DNA of 27,768 nucleotides, from assembly GCA_037190665.1 (NCBI GenBank), contig JBBCJT010000151.1, positions 1-27,768 on the forward strand. Direction: 5' to 3'. Shown here piece after piece: positions 1-6,563 of the stretch. Source of the DNA: JBBCJT01 sp037190665 (GTDB lineage: Bacteria; Pseudomonadota; Alphaproteobacteria; Acetobacterales; Acetobacteraceae). Position 1 is the stretch's first letter. Every line of letters begins with the position of its first letter. Below the pieces are notes generated by a model. That model had not been told where the DNA came from. It did no database searches and saw nothing but the letters and a program-made list of their open reading frames with translations. The position numbers and the translations under genes are program-made.

Positions 1-896
1 CCCCGCAATCGCGCATCACGCCGGGCTGTCTCGGCATCTGGTCGGACGCGCATCGCGACGCGCTGGCGCCGATCGTGGCGCTGATCGCGCAGCTCGGCGC
101 CGTGCCGGCGATCCAGCTCGCGCATGCTGGCCGGAAGGCCAGCACCAGCCCGCCCTGGCAAGGCTCGAAGCCGATCCCGCCGGGCGCCGGCGGCTGGGTA
201 CCGGAAGGCCCGACCGAGGCGCCGCACGCCGCCGGCCACACGCCCTGCCACGCGCTCACCCCCGCCGACATCGCCCGCGTCGCGGGCGAGTTCGCCGCCG
301 CCGCCCGCCGTTCGCGGGAGGCCGGGTTCAAAGTGATCGAGGTGCATGCCGCCCACGGCTACCTGCTGCACACCTTCCTCTCCCCCATCTCCAACACCCG
401 CACCGACGCCTATGGCGGCGACCTGAACGGCCGCATGCGCGCGCTGATGGAAGTGCTGGACGCCGTGCGCACCGAATGGCCGGCGGACCTGCCGCTGTTC
501 GTGCGCCTGTCCTGCGCGGACTGGATCGAGGGCGGCAACGGCGTCGAACAGGCAGTCGCGATCGGCAAGGCGCTGAAGGCGCGCGGCGACGTGGATCTGG
601 TGGACTGCTCCTCGGGCGGGCTCGACGGACAGACGCTGCCGCCGCTGGTGCCCGGCTATCAGGTCCCCTTCGCGGAGGCGCTGCGGCGCGACGCCGGCAT
701 CGCGACCGGCGCGGTAGGCATGATCACCACCCCGCAGCAGGCGGAGGCGGTGCTGGAGGAGGGCAAGGCCGACCTGATCTTCCTTGCCCGCATCCTGCTC
801 GCCGACCCGGGCTGGCCGCTGCGGGCGGCGCGGGCGCTGGGGGCGGAGGTGAAGCTGCCGCCGCAATATCTCCGCGCGACCCTGCCGGCGGCCTGA
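1..896 (+). CDS. NADH:flavin oxidoreductase, Old Yellow Enzyme family (5' end outside window)
   Basis: This is an FMN-dependent ene-reductase of the YqjM/NamA branch, a cytosolic TIM barrel that uses NAD(P)H to reduce activated C=C bonds. The frame is open from base 3 with no start, so the gene begins upstream; about 297 of the usual 360 or so residues are visible. Family marks seen in order are RITPGCLGIWSD near the left edge, IQLAHAGRKAST, the substrate-binding His pair in HAAHGYLLHTF, then SPISNTRTDAYGG, and a C-terminal FMN-phosphate region (TGAVGMITTP, then DLIFLARILLADPGWP). It stops at 894-896, about 100 bases before the next start and in the same direction. The physiological substrate cannot be read from the sequence. 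The family call is secure. Confidence 0.93.
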   Translation, partial: PQSRITPGCLGIWSDAHRDALAPIVALIAQLGAVPAIQLAHAGRKASTSPPWQGSKPIPPGAGGWVPEGPTEAPHAAGHTPCHALTPADIARVAGEFAAAARRSREAGFKVIEVHAAHGYLLHTFLSPISNTRTDAYGGDLNGRMRALMEVLDAVRTEWPADLPLFVRLSCADWIEGGNGVEQAVAIGKALKARGDVDLVDCSSGGLDGQTLPPLVPGYQVPFAEALRRDAGIATGAVGMITTPQQAEAVLEEGKADLIFLARILLADPGWPLRAARALGAEVKLPPQYLRATLPAA

Positions 897-951
897 TCAC
901 TTTAACTCACGACTCGCCGTCAACAGGTTTTGAGGGATTCTCGGCTGGCTT

Positions 952-967
952 TCACCAGATATAGTGG
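952..967 (+). promoter_or_regulatory. Probable NrdR box upstream of the ribonucleotide reductase
   Basis: The 16 bases TCACCAGATATAGTGG fit the NrdR-box pattern ACACwATATwTwGTGT at most positions and show its CAC...GTG dyad. The site lies 27 bases before the chosen reductase start at 994, in a locally AT-richer stretch. NrdR sites usually come in pairs about 30 bp apart. Only a poor partner is visible near 921-936, so a single strong site is claimed. The repressor gene nrdR is not in the window. Confidence 0.6.
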
Positions 968-993
968 GCTCCATCTCGTTCGGAGCACAGAAT

Positions 994-3402
994 ATGGATG
1001 GTGGCAGCCGGCTTTTCCCGCCCCCCGGTAGCGCGGCGGCGACTCGTCGCGCCTGGATGGCCGGTGCCGCGCAACTGCCGCCGCGTCCGCTGGACGGGGG
1101 GATGGGGATGGCGGTCGGCCGCCGCACCGTCTTCCGCCCGGAGGATCAGGAGTGCTTCGGCCGCGTCGCCGACCGCGTCGTCGCCGGCAACACCGCGCTC
1201 GGCCCGGTCGATCCGGGCGAGGCGGCGAGCCTGCGCGACGCCATCGCCACCGGCGCGCTGCTGACCTCCGGCCGGCACCTCCAGCATGGCGACGCCGATC
1301 AGGCGGGCCGCAACATGGAGGTGTTCACCAACTGCGCCACGGCCGCCGCCTCCTTCGCCAAGTTCTACCTGCTGCTGAACGGCTCCGGCGTCGGGCGCAG
1401 CTATGACGACGCGCTGATGGCGGTGGACTGGGCGAACGCGCCGGACCTGCGCCTGTACCTGTCGCCCACGCATCGGGACTACCCGAAGGACCGCGCCGGC
1501 CTGCTGCGCTTCGGCACGGAGATGGGCATCCTGCCCTGGGGCACGACGGAGGCCGATTTCGACGAGGCCGCGGTGCGCGACTTCCTCGCCGCCGAGCTGA
1601 TCGCCGATCTCGACGGGCTGGCCGAGGATGCTGTGATGCACACCGTCGCCGACAGCCGCGAGGGCTGGGCGAAGGCGGTCGAGATCCTCGAATCCATGAC
1701 GTTCGCCGGCGCGCGCGACCGCACGCTGGTGATCGACCTGTCCGCCGTGCGTCCGGCGGGTTCGCCGATCCGCGGCATGCAGAACCGCCCGGCCTCGGGC
1801 CCCGTTTCCCTGCTGCGCGGCCTGCTGGCCCTGCGCCGGGAGGTGATCGGCCCCGCCCGCACCCGCGACGCGCAGGACGAGGCCCTGCAGCCGTGGGAGC
1901 AGGCGCTGCTGGTCGACCACCACCTGTCCGTCGAGGTGCAGGTGGGCGGCGCGCGGCGTGCGGCGCGGATGGCGACCAAGTCCTGGCGCGATCCGGGTAT
2001 CGTCCGCTTCATCCGCGCCAAGTCGCGCGGCGGGCTGTGGACGGCCAACCACTCCGTGATGGTCGATCGCGAGTTCTGGGACCGCCAGCACCCGGATGCG
2101 CCGGACGACGCGCTGACGGCGCAGGCCCGCCGCGTCTTCGCCGAGGTCACGGAATGCGCCTTCATCAACGGCGAGCCGGGCTTCATCAACGGCGACCGGC
2201 TGGAGGACCACCGCACCGGGGCCGCCTGGCAGAAGCCGGTCTACGAGGACGGGCGCGACTTCCGCTCCGCCCGCTACCGCGTGGGGACGGGCTGCGACCT
2301 GCTGGCGGAGATCGCCCGCCGCGCCGCGCGGTCGGATTACCCGGTCACCACCAACCCGTGCGGCGAGATCGCGCTGCACGTGACCGGCGGCTACTGCGTG
2401 ATCGCCGATTTCGCCCCGCTGCTCGCCTGCCCCGCGCCGCTGGGCGAGATCGGCCCGGGCACCGCGGCGGACGCACTGGCCGAGGAATGGGACCGGCGGG
2501 TGGAGCAATCGGTTCGCCTCGGCGTGCGCTTCCTGATCCGCGCCAACCGCATGGACGCGCTGTACGGGCAGGAGGTCGCGCGCACCAACCGCATCGGCAT
2601 CGGCCCCACCGGCCTGCACGAATGGGCCTGGATGCGCTTCGGCCTCGGCTTCCGGGACCTGCTGGACGAGACCCGCGCCGCCCCGTTCTGGGACGCGGTC
2701 GCGCGCCTGTCGCAGGCGGCGAAGGACGAGGCGAACGCCTATGCGGCCGAACTCGGCATGACGCGGCCGGTGAGCGTGACGACGGTGAAGCCCGCCGGCA
2801 CCACCTCCAAGCTGTTCGGCCTGACCGAGGGTGCGCATCTGCCCGCGCGGCGGCAGTACCTGCGCTGGGTGCAGTTCAAGGGCACGCGCGACCCGGCGAC
2901 CGGCGGCTGGGCGGAGGGCTCCGATCCCCTGCTCGCGAGCTACGAGGCGCGCGGTTATCCGCTGCGGGCGCTGCGGTCCTTCCCGGGCATGACCATCGTC
3001 GGCTTCCCGACCGTGCCGCTGCTGCAGCGCCTGGGCATTGGAGATGCGCTGGTCACCGCGCCGGAGGCCACGCCCGAGGAGCAGTACGCCTGGCTGCGCC
3101 TGCTGGAGCGGCACTGGATCGGCGCCGAGCAGGGCAACCAGGTCAGCTACACGCTGAAGGTCTACACCGACCGCCACGACCTGGACGGGTTCCGCGACAT
3201 CGTCCGCCGCGAGCAGCCGCAGGTGCGCTGCTGCTCCGTGCTGCCGAGCCGGCCGGAGGCGGAGCTGGGCTACGAGTACCTGCCGGAGGAGGAAGTGCCG
3301 GCCGGCCGCTTCGCCGCCATCGTCGAGGGCATCGACGACTCCGTGAAGGAGGCAGTGGACTGGGCGCATCTGCAATGCGTGGGCGGCGTCTGCCCGATCT
3401 GA
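994..3402 (+). CDS. nrdJ: Adenosylcobalamin-dependent (class II) ribonucleotide reductase, monomeric type
   Basis: The 802-residue protein reduces ribonucleotides to deoxyribonucleotides using a thiyl radical generated from coenzyme B12. Length and motifs match the monomeric Lactobacillus leichmannii-type triphosphate reductase rather than the long dimeric NrdJ. Visible marks are Cys114 in FTNCATAAAS and Cys468, the expected reducing pair; the radical cysteine Cys456 in TNPCGEI; TTVKPAGTTSKL; and a C-terminal CVGGVCPI whose Cys795/Cys800 pair would re-reduce the active site. ATG 994 is preferred because GGAG lies 8 bases upstream. The in-frame GTG at 964 sits inside the probable NrdR box and has no ribosome site. 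No class I genes or B12 biosynthesis genes are visible here. The class assignment is firm; diphosphate versus triphosphate substrate is inferred from the subtype. Confidence 0.93.
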   Translation: MDGGSRLFPPPGSAAATRRAWMAGAAQLPPRPLDGGMGMAVGRRTVFRPEDQECFGRVADRVVAGNTALGPVDPGEAASLRDAIATGALLTSGRHLQHGDADQAGRNMEVFTNCATAAASFAKFYLLLNGSGVGRSYDDALMAVDWANAPDLRLYLSPTHRDYPKDRAGLLRFGTEMGILPWGTTEADFDEAAVRDFLAAELIADLDGLAEDAVMHTVADSREGWAKAVEILESMTFAGARDRTLVIDLSAVRPAGSPIRGMQNRPASGPVSLLRGLLALRREVIGPARTRDAQDEALQPWEQALLVDHHLSVEVQVGGARRAARMATKSWRDPGIVRFIRAKSRGGLWTANHSVMVDREFWDRQHPDAPDDALTAQARRVFAEVTECAFINGEPGFINGDRLEDHRTGAAWQKPVYEDGRDFRSARYRVGTGCDLLAEIARRAARSDYPVTTNPCGEIALHVTGGYCVIADFAPLLACPAPLGEIGPGTAADALAEEWDRRVEQSVRLGVRFLIRANRMDALYGQEVARTNRIGIGPTGLHEWAWMRFGLGFRDLLDETRAAPFWDAVARLSQAAKDEANAYAAELGMTRPVSVTTVKPAGTTSKLFGLTEGAHLPARRQYLRWVQFKGTRDPATGGWAEGSDPLLASYEARGYPLRALRSFPGMTIVGFPTVPLLQRLGIGDALVTAPEATPEEQYAWLRLLERHWIGAEQGNQVSYTLKVYTDRHDLDGFRDIVRREQPQVRCCSVLPSRPEAELGYEYLPEEEVPAGRFAAIVEGIDDSVKEAVDWAHLQCVGGVCPI

Positions 3403-3440
3403 CACCCGGGAAGCCGGCGTTTTCCCAACGGAACGGGATC

Positions 3441-3460
3441 AAAGGGCCTCCCGGCCCTTT
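3441..3460 (+). terminator. Hairpin, probable terminator of nrdJ
   Basis: A perfect 8-bp stem (AAAGGGCC / GGCCCTTT) with a TCCC loop lies 39 bases after the reductase stop. Only three T residues follow, so it is a weak intrinsic terminator by the classical rule. Confidence 0.5.
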
Positions 3461-3494
3461 GCGGGGAGTACGGGGCAGAGGCCCGTAGGCCTTT

Positions 3495-3522
3495 CCCGGG
3501 GGCCGGCCCGCTTGCCCCCGGG
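3495..3522 (+). repeat. GC-rich inverted repeat in the rpmE upstream region
   Basis: A 9-bp perfect dyad (CCCGGGGGC / GCCCCCGGG) with a 10-base loop sits about 75 bases before the rpmE start. It could be a second terminator element for the upstream gene or a leader structure of the ribosomal protein gene. There is no T-run. Nothing else recognisable lies between 3403 and 3598. Confidence 0.4.
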
Positions 3523-3598
3523 GCGGCCTGCCCCTATACGCCGCCGCTTACGCCCGGCCGGTCGGATCGGCGGGGCCATGCAGGAGAGCGCCGCGGCC

Positions 3599-3823
3599 AT
3601 GAAGCCGGACATCCATCCCGAGTACCACGAGATCAACGTCATCATGACCGATGGCACCCAGTTCAAGACGCGGTCCTGCTGGGGCAAGCCGGGCGACACG
3701 CTGCGGCTCGACATCGATCCCAAGTCGCACCCCGCCTGGACCGGCGTGCAGCGGCTGATGGACACGGGCGGCCAGGTCGCTAAGTTCAACAAGAAGTTCG
3801 CCGGCATCGGCCTGAAGAAGTAG
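3599..3823 (+). CDS. rpmE: 50S ribosomal protein L31
   Basis: This 74-residue protein of the large ribosomal subunit begins MKPDIHPEY, the universal L31 start. It carries the alphaproteobacterial pattern MTDGTQFKTRS, WGKPGDTLRLDIDPKSHPAWTG and a basic C-terminus ending KK. It lacks the CxxC zinc ligands of the C+ type and has a single Cys, so it is the zinc-independent (C-) form. ATG 3599 is chosen because L31 proteins start at this methionine; the AGGAG upstream (3582-3586) is a little far at 12 bases. An in-frame ATG at 3578 would add seven residues. The 120 bases after the stop hold two short hairpins (3838-3853, 3859-3874) without T-tails. Confidence 0.95.
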   Translation: MKPDIHPEYHEINVIMTDGTQFKTRSCWGKPGDTLRLDIDPKSHPAWTGVQRLMDTGGQVAKFNKKFAGIGLKK

Positions 3824-3946
3824 CCGCCTCCAGCGGCGCGAGGTCTTCCTCGCCCCGAGGCCGCGAACGCGGCCCGCGCCTTATGGCGTGAGCCAAGCGA
3901 CTCGAGGCCGCGCCCTGCGATCGAGGGCGTGCACGGAGCCTTCCGG

Positions 3947-3984
3947 AACCCCGCCGCCCCTTGAAACGGGCGGTGGGGTTTTCC
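3947..3984 (+). terminator. Hairpin with T-tract after rpmE, overlapping the hsp20 promoter
   Basis: A 13-bp stem (3947-3959 with 3968-3980, one G-T wobble) is followed by TTTT, which makes a respectable intrinsic terminator for transcription leaving rpmE. Its loop contains the -35 CTTGAA of the hsp20 promoter, so both functions would share the same bases. Which use is real cannot be told from sequence alone. Confidence 0.5.
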
Positions 3985-3988
3985 ATGT
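3960..3988 (+). promoter_or_regulatory. RpoH (sigma-32)-like heat-shock promoter of hsp20
   Basis: CTTGAA at 3960-3965, a 15-base spacer and TTCCATGT at 3981-3988 resemble the sigma-32 consensus CTTGAA-N13-17-CCCCATNT. The same layout with the same spacer length stands before clpB at 20282-20310, which supports the call. The start point would fall near 3995, leaving a leader of roughly 97 bases. Confidence 0.7.
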
Positions 3989-3995
3989 CCGGGGC

Positions 3996-4091
3996 GTGCC
4001 GGTGCCCAGTGGGGCCGGCAGACTTTCCACCGGGCGCGCCTTCGGGTGGCCCTGACACATGACCTTGCTCTCGCAGGAGGTTTTGCGACCC
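3996..4091 (+). promoter_or_regulatory. Candidate ROSE-like RNA thermometer in the hsp20 5' leader
   Basis: The leader can fold into successive hairpins: GCCGG with CCGGC around 3998-4020, CCACC with GGTGG around 4027-4049, and a 3' hairpin in which CCTTGC (4063-4068) pairs imperfectly with the Shine-Dalgarno AGGAGG (4075-4080), leaving bulged bases. The UUGCU motif opposite the Shine-Dalgarno is the hallmark of ROSE elements, which control small heat-shock genes in alphaproteobacteria. Length and gene context fit. The assignment rests on hand folding. Confidence 0.5.
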
Positions 4092-4574
4092 ATGAACGCT
4101 TTCGACCTGTCTCCCCTGTTCCGCACCGCCATCGGCTTCGACCGGCTCGGCCGGCTCGTGGACAGCGCCCTCTCCCAGGCCGACGCACCGGCCTACCCGC
4201 CCTACAACATCGAGAAGACCGGCGATGACACCTACCGCCTGACCATGGCGGTGGCCGGTTTCGGTCCCGAGGACATCGAGCTGACGGTGAAGGAGAACAC
4301 CCTGCTCGTGACCGGCCGGGGCAAGGAAGCCAACGGCGAGCGCCAGTACCTGCACCGCGGCATCGCAGGCCGCGCGTTCGAGCGGCGCTTCGTCCTCGCC
4401 GACCATCTCGTGGTCGAGGGCGCGTCGCTGGAGAACGGGCTGCTGCATGTCGAGCTGCGGCGCGTGGTGCCGGAGTCGCTGAAGCCCCGCCGGGTCGAGA
4501 TCCGCGGCAGCGCGCCTGCCCCCAAGGCGATCGAGACCGAGCAGGCGCCGGCGAACCTCGCCCAGGCCGCCTGA
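4092..4574 (+). CDS. ibpA: Small heat-shock protein, Hsp20/IbpA family
   Basis: This is a 160-residue ATP-independent holdase that binds unfolding proteins in the cytoplasm and passes them to DnaK and ClpB. The N-terminus (FDLSPLFRTAIGFDRL) and alpha-crystallin domain (YNIEKTGDDTYRLTMAVAGF through FERRFVLADHLVVEGASLENGLLHVEL) follow E. coli IbpA closely, and VEIR near residue 137 is the IxI-like C-terminal anchor. A tail of about 20 residues rich in Ala, Pro and Glu follows. ATG 4092 is chosen because AGGAGG lies 11 bases upstream; the in-frame ATG at 4059 would put that site inside the coding region. The gene stands alone between an RpoH-like promoter with a possible thermometer leader and a strong terminator. 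Confidence 0.96.
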   Translation: MNAFDLSPLFRTAIGFDRLGRLVDSALSQADAPAYPPYNIEKTGDDTYRLTMAVAGFGPEDIELTVKENTLLVTGRGKEANGERQYLHRGIAGRAFERRFVLADHLVVEGASLENGLLHVELRRVVPESLKPRRVEIRGSAPAPKAIETEQAPANLAQAA

Positions 4575-4596
4575 CTCCGGGCTGACGGGATGAACG

Positions 4597-4628
4597 GGCC
4601 GGGACCGCAAGGTCCCGGCCTTTCGTTT
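4597..4628 (+). terminator. Strong intrinsic terminator of hsp20
   Basis: A perfect 10-bp GC stem (4597-4606 with 4611-4620) is closed by a GCAA tetraloop and followed by TTTCGTTT. It starts 22 bases after the hsp20 stop. Confidence 0.85.
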
Positions 4629-4660
4629 GCGCCCCGCCTCGTTCGCGCCCCGCCCGGCGA

Positions 4661-5641
4661 TCAGGGTGCGGCGGCGAGGATCAGCCGCAGCAGCCGGCCG
4701 AACTGGGACGCGGTGACCTCGCGGCCCTTCTCGTCGGTGTCCACGCGATGGACGACCACCGCGCGCAGCGACGGCATCACCAGCACCACGTGCCCGCCCG
4801 CGCCCTTCGCGGCGTAGGTGCCCGCGGGAACGCGGACATGCGGGTAGAAGATGCCCTCGCGCGCCACCCACCACATGAAGCCGTACGCGCCCCGCGCGCC
4901 GGCCTCCGAGATCGGCGCCACGCTCGCATCCACCCAGGATCCCGGGACGACCTGCCGCCCGTTCGCACGGCCGCCATCGAGGAAGAGCTGGCCGAACCGT
5001 GCGAGGTCGCGTGCCGTCATGCGGAACGGGTAGGCCGGGTGCTGCGAGTCCGGCAGTTCCACGTAGGTGCCGTCGGTGTCGGGGCGGAAATCCTCCATCC
5101 CCGTCGGCGCGGCGATGCTTGCGGCGAAGTCGGCGAAGATGTCGGCGCCGGTGCACTGCCGGAAGATCGTGCCGAGCGCGTTGAAGTCCCAATTGTTGTA
5201 GCACCACACCGTGCCCGGCCCGGCGCTGTGCCGCGCCGGCTTGATCGCGAGCATCCACTCCGTCTCGTAGCCGGACGGGTGATATACGCCGGATCGCGCG
5301 CAGAGCAGGTCGTGCACGGTGGCGAGCTTCTCGCGCGCGCTCAACCCCTGCCGGTCGTCGATCCCCAGCGTGGCGAGCGTGGCGTCGATGTCGATGCGGC
5401 CCTCGGCCTCGTGGATGCCGAACTGCGCCGAGATCAGGCTCTTGCGGATGGAATGGACGTTGAAGCGGTCCGCGACGCGGCCATGGGTGAACAGCACGCG
5501 GCCATCCACCACGATCATCAGTGCGGCGGTGTCGATCGTGGCGGCGTGGTCCGTTGCCGCGCGCAGGCCCGCGGAGGACCAGCCGGCATCCTCCGGGCTG
5601 TGCCAGACCGGCCATGTGCCGGACGCTGCCGTCGAGTCCAT
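4661..5641 (-). CDS. Serine hydrolase, beta-lactamase (class C)/penicillin-binding-protein-like family
   Basis: This 326-residue protein has the three active-site elements of the beta-lactamase/transpeptidase-like fold: SIRK at residues 64-67 (SxxK nucleophile motif), YNN at 149-151 (YxN), and GAGGH near residue 296 in the place of the KTG/HxG motif. It has no signal peptide or membrane segment, so it is probably cytoplasmic; esterase or amidase activity is likelier than antibiotic hydrolysis. ATG 5641 is chosen because GGAG lies 5 bases upstream. The frame stays open to an earlier start at 5746, but that extension has no domain similarity. The gene stands alone and converges on the hsp20 terminator. 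Substrate unknown. Confidence 0.85.
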   Translation of the reverse strand: MDSTAASGTWPVWHSPEDAGWSSAGLRAATDHAATIDTAALMIVVDGRVLFTHGRVADRFNVHSIRKSLISAQFGIHEAEGRIDIDATLATLGIDDRQGLSAREKLATVHDLLCARSGVYHPSGYETEWMLAIKPARHSAGPGTVWCYNNWDFNALGTIFRQCTGADIFADFAASIAAPTGMEDFRPDTDGTYVELPDSQHPAYPFRMTARDLARFGQLFLDGGRANGRQVVPGSWVDASVAPISEAGARGAYGFMWWVAREGIFYPHVRVPAGTYAAKGAGGHVVLVMPSLRAVVVHRVDTDEKGREVTASQFGRLLRLILAAAP

Positions 5642-5954
5642 ACCTGCTCCTGCTTCCTTGCGAGGGCGCAAGTTACAGACGCCGGTGCGCGGCTTGTCCA
5701 TAAGCGGCGGCGCGACGGCGGATTGAAGCGCGCTGGTGCACCGCACATAGCTGCATCGAATTCACTTCACTGCCGTGACCGACGCTGATGTCATGCGGTT
5801 ATCAGGACTGGTCCGCCGCCAGAGATAGCGAATGCATCACGCTTGCGACGTTGACGGATAAGGCACGCAACGCGTGCCCTTACCGCTTGGCCGTACAGCG
5901 CCTGAAGCGCTCGATCAGCTCAACTATCGGCCTTCCGACCGTCGCCAGGGCGCG
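5642..5954. other. Intergenic stretch, no gene recognised
   Basis: These 313 bases are less GC-rich than the surroundings. No convincing frame is present on either strand; short frames here match nothing I recognise. There is a small perfect inverted repeat (GGCACGC 5862-5868, GCGTGCC 5872-5878). The right end directly follows the DUF924 stop and the left end holds the ribosome site of the serine hydrolase. It may be the remains of a decayed gene. Confidence 0.4.
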
Positions 5955-6500
5955 TCACCCCTTATATCCGCCGCCGTCCAGATAGCTCCGCTCCTCCTGC
6001 GTCGTGACCCGGCCAAGCATCGGGTTCCGATGCGGGAAACGGCCGAAGCGACGGACGATGTCGCGATGACGCTTCGCATGGTCCGGGTTCGGCGGTTCCA
6101 GGCCGGCGACGAGCGCAACCGAACGCTCCTGATCGGCAAGGTCTTCCGAATGCGCGAAGGGCAGGTACAGGAACAGCCGCAATGCCGGTTCGATCTGCCG
6201 GTCCAGCCCGGCATCCACGATGCCGCGCGCGAACGTCCGCGCCAGCGGGTCGGTCGCGTACATGTGGCCGGTGCCGCGGAAGGCATTGCGGGGAAACTGG
6301 TCGAGCAGGATCATCAGCGCCAGCGCGCCCTCCGCCGTGTCGGCCCACCCGTCCAGCTCGCGCCGCGCGGCGCGCATGTGCGGATCGAGGAAGCCGTCGC
6401 GGAACGCCGCATCGAAGGCGGGGTCCTTGACGAACCACATGGCGGGACCGGCATCGCGCCAGAAGGAAACGACACGTGCGGCATCGGCGGAAAGGGGCAT
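5955..6500 (-). CDS. DUF924 family protein
   Basis: The 181-residue protein matches the DUF924 family throughout: VVSFWRDAGPAMWFVKDPAFDAAFRDGF near the N-terminus, then ALALMILLDQFPRNAFRGT, FARGIVDAGLD, the FLYLPFAHSEDLADQERSV block and a FGRFPHRNPMLGR C-terminal segment. The family is an all-helical TPR-like fold with no established biochemical role. The family normally begins just before the VVSFW block, so ATG 6500 is taken; the GTG at 6548 would add 16 low-complexity residues, and neither has a strong ribosome site. It ends 62 bases before (in the plus-strand sense) the antiporter gene, and both read leftward. Nothing in the context points to a function. Confidence 0.88.
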   Translation of the reverse strand: MPLSADAARVVSFWRDAGPAMWFVKDPAFDAAFRDGFLDPHMRAARRELDGWADTAEGALALMILLDQFPRNAFRGTGHMYATDPLARTFARGIVDAGLDRQIEPALRLFLYLPFAHSEDLADQERSVALVAGLEPPNPDHAKRHRDIVRRFGRFPHRNPMLGRVTTQEERSYLDGGGYKG

Positions 6501-6563
6501 GCTGGAATCCGACTGAAGGGTGGCTGCGCTAGCAGATAGACGTGGCACGCGATGTGCGCCGCC

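Noticed and set aside
897..993. Possible cobalamin riboswitch before the B12-dependent reductase
   Set aside because: The gap is under 100 bases, much shorter than a cobalamin riboswitch, and no B12-box-like sequence is seen.
964..993. GTG start of the reductase at 964
   Set aside because: It has no Shine-Dalgarno sequence and lies within the NrdR-like dyad, whereas ATG 994 has GGAG at proper distance.
952..3405. Long open frame of about 817 codons antisense to the ribonucleotide reductase
   Set aside because: It mirrors the codon periodicity of the plus-strand gene, is rich in Arg, Ala, Gly, Gln and His and has no family features. Similar shadows lie opposite clpB (17593-20220) and the antiporter (6552-8870).
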